Made by a program: the position numbers and the translations under genes. The notes beneath the pieces were generated by a model. It was given only the letters and a program-made list of their open reading frames with translations. It had not been told where the DNA came from and searched no databases. A DNA stretch of 64,000 bases from the NCBI GenBank assembly GCA_025529335.1, contig JAMYHX010000125.1, positions 1 through 64,000 of the forward strand. The letters run 5' to 3'. Each line of letters begins with the position of its first letter. The first letter of the stretch is position 1. Shown in pieces: positions 45,288-57,458 of this stretch. This stretch comes from Rhizopus sp. PT2906 (lineage: Eukaryota > Mucoromycota > Mucoromycetes > Mucorales > Rhizopodaceae).

Positions 45288-47088
45288 ATGGAATTACCAC
45301 AGGTCGAATTCATTTCTAAAGGTCAAGGCGGTCTCTTGAACACACTCGAGTCCAACCAATCAAACTATGACGGTCTTGTGGTCATTTTCACAGAAAAGAA
45401 AGCACTTGCTGATCTTTTACCTGTTGCTCAAAAGTATATGGATCTCGATAGTACATTTGGTGATTCTGTTCAATTACTTATAACGCACGACGGAAAGCCT
45501 GCTGAACGTATCGTTGTATCTCCTACAGGCACTATCTATAACGACTTTGACGACGTTCGACGCTTCAAGGGTATGTTTTTGCCTTTTTCTTCACTCGCTT
45601 AATTTGGTACAATAGATGCTGCTTATGCTGCTGGTATCAAGGCTCTCAAGGCAGGCATGCGTCGACCTCTTGTCTGTTTTGCTGATGAACCTAGTTCTTC
45701 CTTGGCCTGGTCCTTTGATGCAGACCAAGACGATTACCAACATTTTGCCGCTGTAACCTTGATGGGTCTGTTCGAATCCACATTTGAACCTGTGGATGTC
45801 CGTCAACATGTTGCTCGCACTCAGGGAACTGTCAAAACGTTTGAATCCCTTGGATTTGTCGCTGATGTGGATGCTGAGACAGTCAAGACGATCAGGGCCT
45901 GTGAAATGGGACGTCGTGTGGCAAAGGATATTGGTAACCCGGACCCAGAGATCATGTCACCCATCCATATCACAGAGTACATTCAAGAACAATTCAAGGA
46001 TGTAGATAACATCAAGCTGACAATCATTGACGATGTTGATGTCATCAAGAAGGAATATCCTTTGGCTCATGCTGTCACCCGTGCTTCCTTGGCTGTACCT
46101 CGTCATCATCCTCGTTTTATTCTCTTCGAATACTCTTCTCCTGATCAATCTCAAGTGAAAGAAAAGTAATATTAAAGATATTGCTGGGATCTTAAGACTA
46201 ATGATTGTTATAGTCTTTATTTTGTGGGTAAAGGTGTGACATATGACACAGGTGGAGCTGATATCAAGTGCAGTGGACATATGAGAGACATGTCTCGCGA
46301 TAAATGTGGTGCTGCGGCCGTTGCTGGATTCTTCAAGACAGTCTCTTTGTTGGCTCCTACCAAGGTCAATGTGACAGGAGGCCTTGCTTTAGTGAGAAAC
46401 TCGGTTGGCCCTGATATGTACGTGAGCGATGAAATCATTGTTGCTCGCAGTGGCAAACGAGGTAAACAAAAAAAGAAAAGAAAAGAAAAAAGAGAAAAAG
46501 GGGATACTGATTATTTTCATAGTCATGGTTGGTAACACAGATGCTGAAGGTCGTATGGTGATGACAGATTTGCTGTGTCAGTTTAAGGAAAAAGTCCTTG
46601 AGCACAAACAAGCCAATACCCCCTCTTCTGCCGCACCTTCTTTCCTCTTCACCTGTGCCACACTCACTGGCCATGCTATTCGTGCCTATGGTGGTTATGG
46701 TATCACACTCGACAACGGATTTGCTCGTAAGCACAAGATTAGTAAGCGAATCTATAATGCGGGACATGTTTTGGGCGATCCTTTTGAAATCTCTACCTTA
46801 CGTCGTGAAGATGTCGAGTGTGTCAAGGGAGGTCGATCCAGTGAGGACCTCGTGTCTGCAAACGACTTACCTAGCACAATGACTAGTCGTGGCCATCAGT
46901 ACCCCGCTGGTTTCATGCTGCAAGCTTCTGGATTAGATCAGTACGGATTAGATAACAGAGAATTGTCTATAGGTTACACTCATTTGGACGTCGCTGGCTC
47001 TGCAGAACTCCTTGCCGGCGAGGGCTGGAGTATACCTCGTGTTACTGGCTCTCCTGTCGCAGCACTTACTGGTGCTTTCCTTTTCTAA
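45288..47088 (+). CDS. M17 leucyl aminopeptidase-like metallopeptidase
   Basis: M17 enzymes are hexameric two-zinc aminopeptidases. Exons 45288-45570, 45616-46165, 46214-46461 and 46523-47088 join to 548 aa. The metal and catalytic motifs are intact: GKGVTYDTGGADIK (Lys, Asp), RDMSRDKCGAAAV (the second Lys/Asp stretch) and the signature NTDAEGR with its Arg. TCATLTGHAIRAYG and the C-terminal HLDVAGSAE also match. The wording TYDTGGADIKCSGHM is that of the W07G4.4-like subgroup rather than of bacterial PepA. No targeting signal is seen, so a cytosolic role in peptide turnover is likely. Its 3' end is 40 bp from the next, convergent gene. Confidence 0.93.
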
Positions 47089-47128
47089 AAACTTTTTGTG
47101 AATATTGCAAATAAACCCTCTTTTTTTT

Positions 47129-48183
47129 TTATTGTTCAAAGTATTTTTTATGCTCAGGAACAGGGGTTAATAGAGTGTCCTCTTCAATAGCCTTGACCAG
47201 GTTATCAAGAACCAGTTTTTCCATCTTGTACTGGCTTTCGTTGGTATAAGTGCCAATATGGGGTAGCAAGACACAGCGGGGGTGAGACAATAGGCCAGGA
47301 TGAACGACAGGTTCGTTCTCAAAGACGTCAAGACCAGCCGAGAGGACCTGACCACGCTCAAGTGCTCCGACAAGAGCTGCTTCATTAATGATTTTACCTC
47401 TTGCTGTATTGACAATGATCACACCTCGCTTCATCAAGGCAAACTCTCGATAACTGAGCAAATGTGTTGTCTCGGCTGTATGTGGGCAATTGACAGAGAT
47501 GATATCAGACGTCTTTAGCAGTGTTTCAAAGTCAACATGGACCAAATTATACTTTTCTTCCACTAAAAAGGGGAAAGAGTAAGACACCCTGTCAGATTCC
47601 TTTCGAATCATTTACCTTCTTTGGGCAATTGATGACGATTATAGTATTGTATCTTCTTCAGGTCAAACCCAGACATGCGTTTAGCCAGAGTTCTACCAAT
47701 ACCTCCTGCTCCGATAATACCAAGCACCTTATCTTGTACATCGGTTCCCATGAGTAATCCACTTCTGAACCTTCCAGCACGCAAGTTATCACTAGCAGCA
47801 ATCAAGTTACGACAGCACGCCAAGATTAAGGAAACAGCAATGTCTGCCGTTCCATCATCTACGGCTATAGGTGTATGCGATACTCGGATCTGACGCTGGT
47901 CACAAGCGTGTACATCAATCGTGTCGTAACCAGCACCACAGTAAACGATATACTTTAATCCTTTGGGCAGTTGTGAAACAAGGTCTGCATCAAATGGGCC
48001 GACGATAGACATAGACTCGGGCGAACGATAGATAATTGACACGTCTTTGTATTTGTCTGCACAGTCCTGAATAAACTCTTGACGAGATCGAGAAGTGTAG
48101 TACGTAATCGAGTACTTTTTTTGAAGTTGCTCAAAGATATCCGTCGCGAACTCGATACAGCCAACAATCAATACTTGAGCCAT
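47129..48183 (-). CDS. D-2-hydroxyacid dehydrogenase (glyoxylate/hydroxypyruvate reductase-like)
   Basis: Exons 48183-47616 and 47562-47129 join to 333 aa. The NAD(P)-binding loop reads GIIGAGGIGRTLAKRM. The catalytic triad is in place: Arg in VNTARGKI, Glu in DVFENEPV and His in LLPHIGTYT. The substrate-side loop YCGAGYDTIDV fits glyoxylate reductases. The protein reduces 2-keto acids to D-2-hydroxy acids; the natural substrate is not fixed by sequence. Normal family length, one intron, no breaks. Confidence 0.92.
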
Positions 48184-48296
48184 GAGAAAAGGAAGAAAAA
48201 AAAAGCAAAGAGGTTAACTATTTTAAATTCCCGTTTTTATACAATCCCTTTTCCCGCCAGTAATGCATAAAAATTCTTCCGTAATTGTTTATTATT

Positions 48297-49219
48297 CTAA
48301 ACCATTCCTTTTGCAGTACGAGGATAAATCTTTAGATCAAATCTGTCAAATTCATAGCAACTAAGTGCATCAAATCCAACATCATAGACTATAAGTGACC
48401 ACTCAAAGAATGCATAGATGGTATAGGCTTAAATGAAACCATTAACATACACACACACACAGAGTCTTTTTTCCCTATTTTTTATATCTTACCTCCAGGC
48501 ACTTGATGTACCTTGTGTTGAATAAAGAAATAGATCATAGGTACCAACGTTCCAAAAAACGCAATGATCAACAGACGACGTCGCTTGAGTCCTACTGGAT
48601 CTTGTGAAGCTGTAGCCAGAACACTCAGCATCCAAGGCAAAGTGCAGAGCACATAGATAACCATAGCCACATCGTGAGTTGAATGGTCATCTGTAGATGT
48701 GATATAGACCCATCCACCACAAGACACGGTCCTGATAAGGCCAACAATAAACAAAAACTTGTTCTGGCTCAGCAAGTACCATAAAAAGACAAGAGCTAGT
48801 CGTGGACCCGAAGTAAGCGCGATAAATATCTGAAAGATAGCTCGTGCTGGGTATCTATCACCTGTTGTCGCGCTTACACTTGGAATCCATTCCTAATGCT
48901 TTTTTTTAAAACGTGTAGTTCACAAATAGTGAATGAAAACTTACGTCAGGATATCCAAAATATTCGTTTTGTACAATCTTTTCGTAATGCGTGTAGCAGC
49001 CTACGATGAGTGCTAGAGCGAATGCGACTGAAAAAAAAAAATATAAGTTGAAAGGAGAGAGAGAGAGAGTAATTAGGAAAGGTTGTGTATTTCTTTACTG
49101 TAAGCACAGGTTGTATGTGAATAAGCAATGTATTTAGCTGAAATCTATAAATACAGTCAACACCTTTTTTTGTTTTACTTTTGAAAAAGAACGATGACCT
49201 GAACTCCAGATAAAGTCAT
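48297..49219 (-). CDS. Cwh43/PGAP2-type (Frag1/DRAM/SFK1) membrane protein, 5' end uncertain
   Basis: These ER/Golgi proteins act in lipid remodelling of GPI anchors. Readable exons give KYIAYSHTTCAY|IAFALALIVGCY, THYEKIVQNEYFGYPDEWIP, SVSATTGDRYPARAIFQIFI, then helices (FLFIVGLIRTVSCGGWVYI; MVIYVLCTLPWMLSVLA; LLIIAFFGTLVPMIYFF) and AYTIYAFFEWSLIVYDVGFD. The pattern is that of the N-terminal half of Cwh43. The stop at 48297 comes right after this half, so the C-terminal nuclease-like half of yeast Cwh43 is not attached. The first exon is unclear: an ATG at 49219 exists but its splice phase was not settled. Confidence 0.78.
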
Positions 49220-50280
49220 GTATAAAAAAGGAAAGGATAAAAAGAGAGAAAGAGAGAAAATGTACCTTTTTTTCTTTCTCTTTCTCTTTCAACTCGCTTC
49301 AAACAATTTGCCGATACCCAAACACCGGTATTTTAATTCTATGGTGATCACTATAAACTATCTTGTTTACATTAACTGTAATCAGATATGTAATGTGTGT
49401 GTATCTGTAAACATATATGGAGAGAAAGTGAGAAAAAAAAAAAAAAAAAAAAAAAAAAACAAGGATGGTTACAAAGTATTAAAAGCTTAGACCAAGGAAA
49501 ATAACCTGCGTGCGTGTGTGTTTGTGTGTGTGTGTGTGTGTTCACGCTGAGCTGTCATTGTGACTGTCTATGACTCTTATCTCCCCATCATTTCTGTAAT
49601 GCACAATAGGACTTAAGGATTATTAAATGGATTTGCAAAAGTCAAAAAAAAAGGGGGGGAGATGAATTGGGTTTTACTCTTGGTATAAAATACAACAAAT
49701 TATTATTGTCGTAAAAATCTCCAAGGCATTGTTTGTAAGATTGAATGATATTCTATAAACAAACTGTAAATCACTAGCTCTCTCTCTTTCTCTCTTTCTC
49801 TCTTTCTCTCTTTCTCTTAAAGTAGTTGCTCCCTTTCTATCTCTTTTTTATGCAGAACAATACAGAATAAATGCAGAAGATCGAAAAGCTTTTGATGATT
49901 AAAATGAAAATATTAGGCTGAACACAAAAGAGTACTTTACCCATTATTAGTCATCATCAAACACACTATGGCAACCAAGAGATATATAATGCCTGCGAGT
50001 CAAACTAAAATTTATGCATATGCATGAGACCCTTTTTTACTTTAGATGGTAATAATTCACCAAAAAAATGATTCGATATTTCAATGCCACGGATAAATCG
50101 ATTGATCCGAGTTATCTCCAAGATGATTTGTTTAAGGTTAAGGGCCAATGAGTATTTAATCCATGAATACAACCAATAGATCTACTTGTTATGGATAACA
50201 AGTTCTGACTTTAAATACAAGATGATCTCTTCATCTTCTTTCTCTTTTTTCTTTCTTTTTCTATTATTTTATTTCAAACC
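49220..50280. other. Intergenic region with simple repeats
   Basis: Holds a 27-base poly(A) at 49433-49459, a GT-rich tract at 49503-49541, and a CTCTTT repeat at 49777-49817. Pyrimidine-rich sequence (50227-50272) precedes the dioxygenase start. No gene. Confidence 0.6.
49433..49459 (+). repeat. Poly(A) tract, 27 bases
   Basis: Twenty-seven consecutive A residues in intergenic DNA upstream of the Cwh43-type gene. Confidence 0.95.
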
Positions 50281-52093
50281 ATGACACTGACAATGCGTCC
50301 ATTAGAAGACTATGACATCTCTCCTGTCACTGGTTTTCTACCATCAAAACCTCCATTAAAGCGTCTGACAGATGAGTACTTTGCCCCCTGGGAGAACATG
50401 ATGGACAACTTTAACGGCTTATTATTGGCTGGAAGATTACGTGAAAAGATACACGAAGTACGATGAAAAGATGACAGTTTGAAGAGAGAAAACTAACCTT
50501 ATTATAGTTACCTCTACTTGATGCCAATAAATTAGGGTCTATAGAAGAATATAGACGTGCATTTCTCATTCTCTGTCTTTTGTCTCACGCCTATGTTTGG
50601 GGAAAGCTTGAGCTTGCATCAGAGGTACACAGGATCAAGAAAAATGGAAATAATGTTGTAATAATCTAATGTATTTTTCTCACGGTAGACACTTCCATCA
50701 CAACTGGCTGTCCCATGGACAAAAATTGCTGATCATCTGGGCTTATGTCCTGTCGTATGTCATGCTGCAGTAGCATTATGGAACTATCGTTTACTTGATG
50801 AAGACGGCCCAATTGACTTGAGGTAACTTTGAATTTTATAAAGATTTTTTTAACTAACAGATAATCCGTAGTAACCTGGCAATCATGGGCACTTATTCTG
50901 GTTCACTTGATGAAGCATGGTTCTACCTTGTGACAACCTCTATAGAAAGTGCAGGCGCACCCTGTGTATCTCAAATCATGGCAGCTATCGATAATATCCA
51001 AGACGGCAATTATGCTGGTCTTAAAGCCAACCTTGAAACCATCCGTGATTCTATTGCTGAAATGACACATGTTCTCACACGCATGTACGAAAAATGTGAC
51101 CCTTATGTCTTTTATTGGAAAATCCGACCTTACCTAGCAGGCTGGGAAAATATGGCCGAAGCAGGGTTACCTCTTGGTTTGATTTATGAAGGGGTTGATC
51201 TGTGGTCAGAACAAACGGACGAGTATGCCGACATGTCACATCTTGATAGTGCACAACGCTTATTGCGCCAGTACAGACGGTACGCTGGTGGAAGTGCTGC
51301 GCAAAGTAGCTTGATTGCTGCGCTCGATGTAGCCTTTGGTGTTGAACACCATCGTACTGGAGAGAAACCAACAGTGATCAAGCCCTCGGAACTGCCTGCT
51401 GACCGATATACCAAATTGCCTGCACCCAATCCTGCAGACGAACTGAATGGCTCGGCAGAAACACCACGTACACCTCCACAGTTCAAGCGAACGAACCACA
51501 ACGCCTTCTTGAGAGCCATGCGCAAGTACATGCCAAGATCTCATCGTGAATTTTTAGAAGACCTAGAGGTCGCTGCCAACATCCGTCCGTTCATACTTCA
51601 TCTCGAGGAACAACATAGACAAGGCGCAATTACAGAAGAAGAGATTGAATTGATCGAGATGTATAACCAATGTCTACACCAACTCAAACTGTTCCGTGAC
51701 AAACACGTTCAAATTGTCACTCTATATATCGTCAACCAGGCACGTAAGGGCCCTAATATTCCTCATGGTGGATTTGCCATTCAACAAAAGAAGACAGAAA
51801 AGACACATTCATCACAACACAACGACCTTTATCCACAAACACAACTCGAGACGGCACCTGGTATCAAAAAGGACTCTAAAACCGAAAAAGTCACTCAGAT
51901 GTTTCCTCAACTGGGACTTGCACGTACTATAGGCTCTGATTCTAAAGTGGTCCGTGGTACGGGTGGAACAAACGTAATGCCATTCTTGAAGCAATCTCGG
52001 GATGAAACGAATGATATGAAGATTCAGTTGAAGGAAGCTTCAACAAAGGAAGCCTCAAAACAATCTTGGTCAGAATGGTTTCTTGGCCGATAA
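50281..52093 (+). CDS. Indoleamine 2,3-dioxygenase (tryptophan to N-formylkynurenine)
   Basis: This haem enzyme opens the kynurenine pathway. Four exons join through introns near 50460-50509, 50624-50689 and 50823-50871. Motifs of the family are clear: FLILCLLSHAYVWG, LPSQLAVPWTKIADHLGLCP, PVVCHAAVALWNYRL, GGSAAQSSLIAALDVAFGV, MRKYMPRSHREFL and RDKHVQIVTLYIV with the proximal haem His. Beyond the fold there is a hydrophilic tail of about 110 residues (GFAIQQKKTEKTHSSQHND onward) with a Trp-rich end SWSEWFLGR. The convergent cyclin gene ends 55 bp away. Confidence 0.95.
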
Positions 52094-52148
52094 ATCAAAA
52101 ACATTTTCTCCTTATTTATTAAATTTATTTACATTATGTGTATGTGCA

Positions 52149-53476
52149 TTATCCAAAATGATAAGAGACAGTATGTTGATTTGTATTCACTTCATCTAAG
52201 GCTGCTGCCATCTTTCTAATGTTACTGTTGCTAGCCATAGAGCTTAATTCTATTTTGGATATTTCGTCCAGATATGGATCAGGTCCTCTCTGTTGAGCCT
52301 GCTCATTTAGCATAATTTTGAGTTTTGTGTACTTGCCAACATCGTGTCTAGAGTTGGTGGCAATGTACAAGTCTAATATTTGTTGCGTCACATCTATTCA
52401 AAGTCAATCTCTATGAACTACATGTATATATTCATTCATTACCTTCAATATCATCCATACGTGACAGAAAGTACTGATCCCATGGCCTATCTTTAATCAA
52501 CTTTTCGATTGTGCTGTCTTGATCTTTTAAAAAGAGGGTTGCCAAATAAACACATCCGGCCGCAATGGTATGTGGAGGGTATTCGATACAGAGAGACGTT
52601 TTATAACTATGAAAAATGAGTCACCCTTTCTCTTTCTAAACATGTTCTTATTACCTGTCCACTGCAATCCCATAAGCTTTTTCTGCCAACTGTTTATCTT
52701 TTAAAGAAGGTTCCATCTCTATACTTTTATAAATACCTTTTCTTCTTTGAATTGTGATTTATTTACCTTTTAACCATTTTGTAAACTTGATCACATACTC
52801 GTACGGATGCCGTAATTGAAAATTAAAGCACGCTGTTTCCAATACCAATTTTTCATAACTGATAATCCTCCTCTTACGATCCTCAGCAATCTATTTATAT
52901 AAATGTCAATAAAGTATATGTCTAATGACTTTATTTACATGTTCTGGATCTAATTCCTTGCTGTCTGGGTATTTAACACTGTGAACAGCTACAAAGATAT
53001 CTTTTAATTTTTTAATTGTTTCTTCTATTTTTGAGGCTACAAATAGACATGTCACGCTAATATCCTTGTGTTTTTATGTTCAGTTAATACAGTATCATCT
53101 AACTTTTCTTCTTTTCTTACTTGTGGTGAGTAGTCTTTGATGGAATAATAGAGATAAAATCGATGATACAGAGCTTGCGATGTACTAATAGTCTTTTGTG
53201 GGCTAGAATATATATATATAAAGTTAATTGTTTCTGCTCATGTATTTGCTTATTCAGTATTTACAATCCGAGTTTTCTTCCAACGTCTTGCATAAATTTA
53301 CAACTAGAGTATCGAGCCGTGGTTTCTTTGGATGCCAGTGGTCCAAGCTTCTTTACACTATTTAATGTTGCAATCTGTTTCTTGGTGTAATAAGGTCGAT
53401 AATGTCGTTTAAATGAAGAACCTGTGGTGATGGCTGCAGAGATGTTTGTTGGTGTCGACGGTGATTTTTCTGCCAT
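52149..53476 (-). CDS. Cyclin of the CTD-kinase type (Ctk2/cyclin K-like)
   Basis: Such cyclins activate kinases that phosphorylate RNA polymerase II. About six exons can be joined. The start reads KRHYRPYYTKKQIATLN; cyclin box 1 shows LGFPQKTISTSQALYHRFYL and VTCLFVASKIEETIKKLKDI; the next helices hold SYEKLVLETACFNFQLRHPY; box 2 shows YPPHTIAAGCVYLATLF. The RPY(Y/F)-T-K-E/K-x-I opening is that of Ctk2-like and cyclin K/T proteins, not of cell-cycle cyclins, which also tend to carry destruction boxes. The exact partner (Ctk1 or Bur1 type) is not decided. The start codon lies 22 bp from a 50-base poly(A) tract. Confidence 0.82.
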
Positions 53477-53498
53477 TGAACTAGAAAAATAGAAAGCG

Positions 53499-53551
<53 letters not shown>

Positions 53552-54010
53552 TAAAAAAGGACAAGAGTGGATATTTGGACTGCTCTTTTCGTAATTACAC
53601 ATTGACATTTATAATGCTAAAGCGTATATGATGTTAATACAATCATATATACACTTGATCACTAAATAGGGGGCAAGGAAAATGATAAATAAACTGATGT
53701 CAAAATGAGATATAAGGGTAGTAAATTATCTTTTTTTTAGAATAAGGAATATAGTGTTGAATATAGAAAGCACCCCTGTGTCGCAACTGATGTGTAAAGA
53801 GCTTTTTCAAACTGGTTGCATGGTTTCCTACTAGAGACAATCTATGACTAAAAAGTAAATCAAATCTACAAGATAATCAAACAGTCTTGAACTCTTACAT
53901 TCTAGCAATGCACTGTATCACAAAGAGGACAAATCTCGTGTGCTCAAATATGTTGGTTGATTTATTTTGCACAACGCCTTTTTCTTTCTTTTCTCTTTTT
54001 CAAGCGAAAC
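53477..54010. other. Divergent promoter region, cyclin and P450 B
   Basis: Dominated by the 50-base homopolymer next to the cyclin start. The rest is AT-rich with no further feature. Confidence 0.6.
53499..53548 (+). repeat. Poly(A) tract, 50 bases
   Basis: Fifty consecutive A residues (poly-T in the sense of the cyclin gene) directly upstream of its start codon. Confidence 0.95.
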
Positions 54011-55862
54011 ATGGATACTTACATTATGAACAAAGAAAATCAGAAGGCTCTAGCAGTTTCCGGAATAGTCTTGGCTCTTACTGCTTATCTGATCAAACGA
54101 GTATCAGACAAAAAGAACAAGACTTATAAAGAGATACCTTATCCAACTGGGTCGACTAATTGGCCCATATTCGGTAATCACCTATTTTCTGCTTTTAAAT
54201 TGCATCTCTTTTTCTTACATCTTTGATATATTAGGTCATATGCTATCTCTTGGTAGTATCCCTGCCATGCAGTTCAAAAAATGGCATGATGAAACAGGAC
54301 CGATATACAAAGTTCGTATGGGTAAGCAAACATGGGTTATGATTAGTGACCCTTATCTGGCGCACGAAATCTTTGTCAAGAACGGCGCCAACACATCTTC
54401 AAGGCCCTACCACAGGTTCAATTGTGATATTTATGCAAGGAACAGTAGGTGTGATTATTTAGCAAAAAAGGAGATATTCACGATACTAAGCCACATCACA
54501 CATAGAGGCATTGTGTTCACGCAGTACACTCCAGAATGGAAGAACAACAGAAAGATGGGTAATGTATATTCTATGCTCTAAAAAACCTTCATCCTCATTT
54601 ACCTCTCACCCCTTTTTTTTATATAAGCTGCGTCACTTCTTGCCCCAGCATCAGTGGACAAATTTAGCGGCTTAATAGAGTACGAAATTGATTGCTTGAT
54701 GGATCGATTGAAACAAGTGGCCAAAGAAGGAGTGGCTATCAATCCCTTCAGAGAGCTACAGCTCACTGCGCTGAATATCGTTTTGACCGTGCTCGTGGGT
54801 ACTCGTTATGATCATATAGACAATCCACTCGTATCTGAGCTCAATGAGCTTATTGATCAAGGTATGGTATATGCTGGTGCAGCTGGAGATTTGAGATCGC
54901 TCGTTCCTAGTCTAGCATGGATTGGTACCCTTTTTGGATTAGACAAGAAGATGACGCACTTTATCAAACAAAGATGTGACCCTTTCTATGGCAAGCTCAT
55001 CCAAGGTGCGCTTGAGCAAGATGCTGATTCTCTTGCGAAATCATTAAACAAGATGAAGGAAGAAGGACTGATTAGCGGAGACGACATGCATGTGCTTATA
55101 AGTAATATTCCTCAGTGTCTATACTTTCTGTGACTTATACTTTTATTATGTAGCTGATCTCATCGCCGCCGGAGCAGATACAGTCTCTGTCACCCTTTAC
55201 TGGACCTTGGCCACTCTTGCCTTTCAACCTAATATTCAGGCCAAGATCATACAAGAGCTTGACGCTTGGAAGGCCGAACATGTGCCTGGGGCTATTCCCA
55301 GTTTCCATCAGGACCGCGAAGCGTTCCCATACACTATCTGCGTGCAAAAGGAAATGATCAGATACCGTCCGGCCACGAGTTACGGAATTCCTCATGTGGC
55401 ATCGGAGGATATCGTGGCTGGTGGTTACCTTATACCCAAGGACTCCGTTCTTATTAGTTCCATGGGCGCCATGCACATGAATGAAAGCATTTACAAGAAC
55501 GCCAAATCTTTCGATCCTGACCGATTCAAAAACAACACAAGCAGAATGTCAGCATCGGCTAACTCTAAGGTTGATGACCGAGATATTTTTGCATTTGGAT
55601 GGGGAAGGCGTATGTGTCTTGGCATTCATTTGGTAAGTTCCTCCTCTCCATTGTATTATAATGTGCGCTTATTGATTTTGCCTTTATATAGGCCGAGTTG
55701 GAGTTGTTTAGCTTTTACGTTCGATTCTTTTCCGAATTTACCATCGAACCCGAACTTGATGCTCAAGGTAATCCTGTGCCAATTAATATCGAAGGATTTG
55801 TGGATGAAGGGGTTGTCAACAAGCCACTTCCATACAAGGTTCGCTTTGTGCCTAGATCATAA
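54011..55862 (+). CDS. Cytochrome P450 monooxygenase (paralogue B)
   Basis: Similar throughout to the P450 at 12.3-14.1 kb. Anchor (AVSGIVLALTAYLI), hinge IPYPTGSTNWPIFG, I-helix LIAAGADTVSVTLYW, ExxR in QKEMIRYRPA, PDRF motif and haem loop FAFGWGRRMCLG are all present; about 515 aa. Intron sites match paralogue A, except that B has one more, directly after the haem loop (GIHL|AELELF, near 55633-55692). The first ATG (54011) is chosen; MNKENQK a few codons on is an alternative. Substrate unknown. Confidence 0.93.
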
Positions 55863-56339
55863 ACACACTTTTATCCTTCACATGGCTTATAATAAAGAAA
55901 GATATTCAAACTTTTTCTTGATCCGTCTGAGCATATCTATCTAAGAGTGAGGTTATTTTTTATATCAAGCTGAGCCCTCATCGGAAAAGGAGAAGGATAA
56001 GTTACATATACTTCAGCATGATCTGTACCTCGGTTATCACAAATTAGCCACATCTCCAAGCCTGATGCAATGTACACCACGCCCCTCTTTTTTCTGAATT
56101 TGTTGTGATAAAGCGAAATAAAATACACTTTATGATAAGCCTCAAGCCTTGATCTATATGGCTTTTAACTTATTGAATCCCTATATTTTTGTTAAAATGA
56201 TACATGAAATTAAGCTCTTATACAGGGGGGAGGGGGCTTTTCTTGAACCTTTGGCTATTGTTCAAACATGTGAAAAGGACAACTTTATTAGTTTTGACAA
56301 CCCACTATTTTAACCAACTTGTCCACATAACAAATAATC
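55863..56339. other. Intergenic region, convergent ends
   Basis: AT-rich sequence between P450 B and RAB11, whose 3' ends face each other. An AATAAA at about 55891 may serve the P450 transcript. No gene. Confidence 0.55.
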
Positions 56340-57252
56340 TTAACAGCATCCACCACTTTCCTTCTTTTGTTGTGAGTTCTCTTCACGAGAAGATAAGCCT
56401 CGAACACTAGGGGGTCTTAACTGAATACGTTCGCCAGCCGTGGGCTGTTGGTTGGCGGTATCTGCAGCTTGGTTGGTCTTTTTGGGTAAATTAGAGTAGA
56501 TTGTATCAAAGACAGTGGCAAAGGCCTTGTCGACGTTGGTGGCATCCAAAGCAGATGTTTCGATAAATAAGAATCCTTCCTGCTCGGCTAATGCTCCACC
56601 ATCCTCTGTAGGAACCTGTCGACTGGACTCGCTCAGATCAACCTTGTTACCCACAAGCATGATCACGATGTTTGGGTCTGCATGATCTCTTAATTCCTTG
56701 AGCCAGTGTTGAACATTCTGAAAAGAGGATTGACGAGTGATATCTATTGGTGAAGGGTTCAGTAACATGTTCATAAAATATCTCTTTTTTTTTTTTTTTT
56801 TACCATAAACTAAGAGTGCACCAACTGCACCGCGATAATAACTACATATATATAAATATATAGAGTTAGCTGGATCTTTTTCATTGCTTTGCACGAGTAA
56901 CTTACGCTCCCGTAATAGCTCTGTATCTTTCCTGTCCGCTTGTATCCCAAATTTGAGCCTTGACAGTATGATTATCTACAACCATATGAACATCATACTT
57001 ATCTCGGTGTTTTCCCTTTTATAGAATGATTACCTATTTCTAAGTTTTTAGTTGCAAACTCAACGCCAATAGTACTCTTTGATTCCAAGTTGAATTCGTT
57101 TGTCTAATGAACGAGATGAGTTTCCAAGATTAGAAAATAAGCTTGAGTTCATTCTCTATATTTACCGTAAATCTAGACAATAGGTTAGATTTACCAACAC
57201 CTGAATCACCAATGAGGACTAATTTGAAGAGGTAATCGTATTCATCATCCAT
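56340..57252 (-). CDS. Rab11/Ypt3-type small GTPase
   Basis: Rab11 GTPases direct late-Golgi and recycling vesicles to the plasma membrane. The start reads DEYDYLFKLVLIGDSGVGKS, followed over short exons by TNEFNLESKSTIGVEFAT (effector switch I), WDTSGQERYRAIT (switch II), YYRGAVGALLVYDI, VGNKVDL and ETSALDATNVD. It ends GGCC, the site for double geranylgeranylation. 'WDTSGQE' has Ser where most Rabs have Ala, which is also seen in some natural Rabs. The opening DEYDYLFK and LESKSTIGVEF distinguish Rab11 from Rab8 and Rab1. Confidence 0.95.
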
Positions 57253-57426
57253 TTTGTTTATAAGAAATAAAAAAGAAAAAGCTTAAAAAAGAGAGAGGGC
57301 TGAGAATATGGTCTATTTGTCACATTTGAATATTTATTGCTCCGCGCGTTTTCACTAAAAAAAGGCAAGTGAGATAGGGCGCAAATTAAAAATCATAACA
57401 ATAAAGAGAAGGGAAGAAAAAATGAC

Positions 57427-57458
<32 letters not shown>

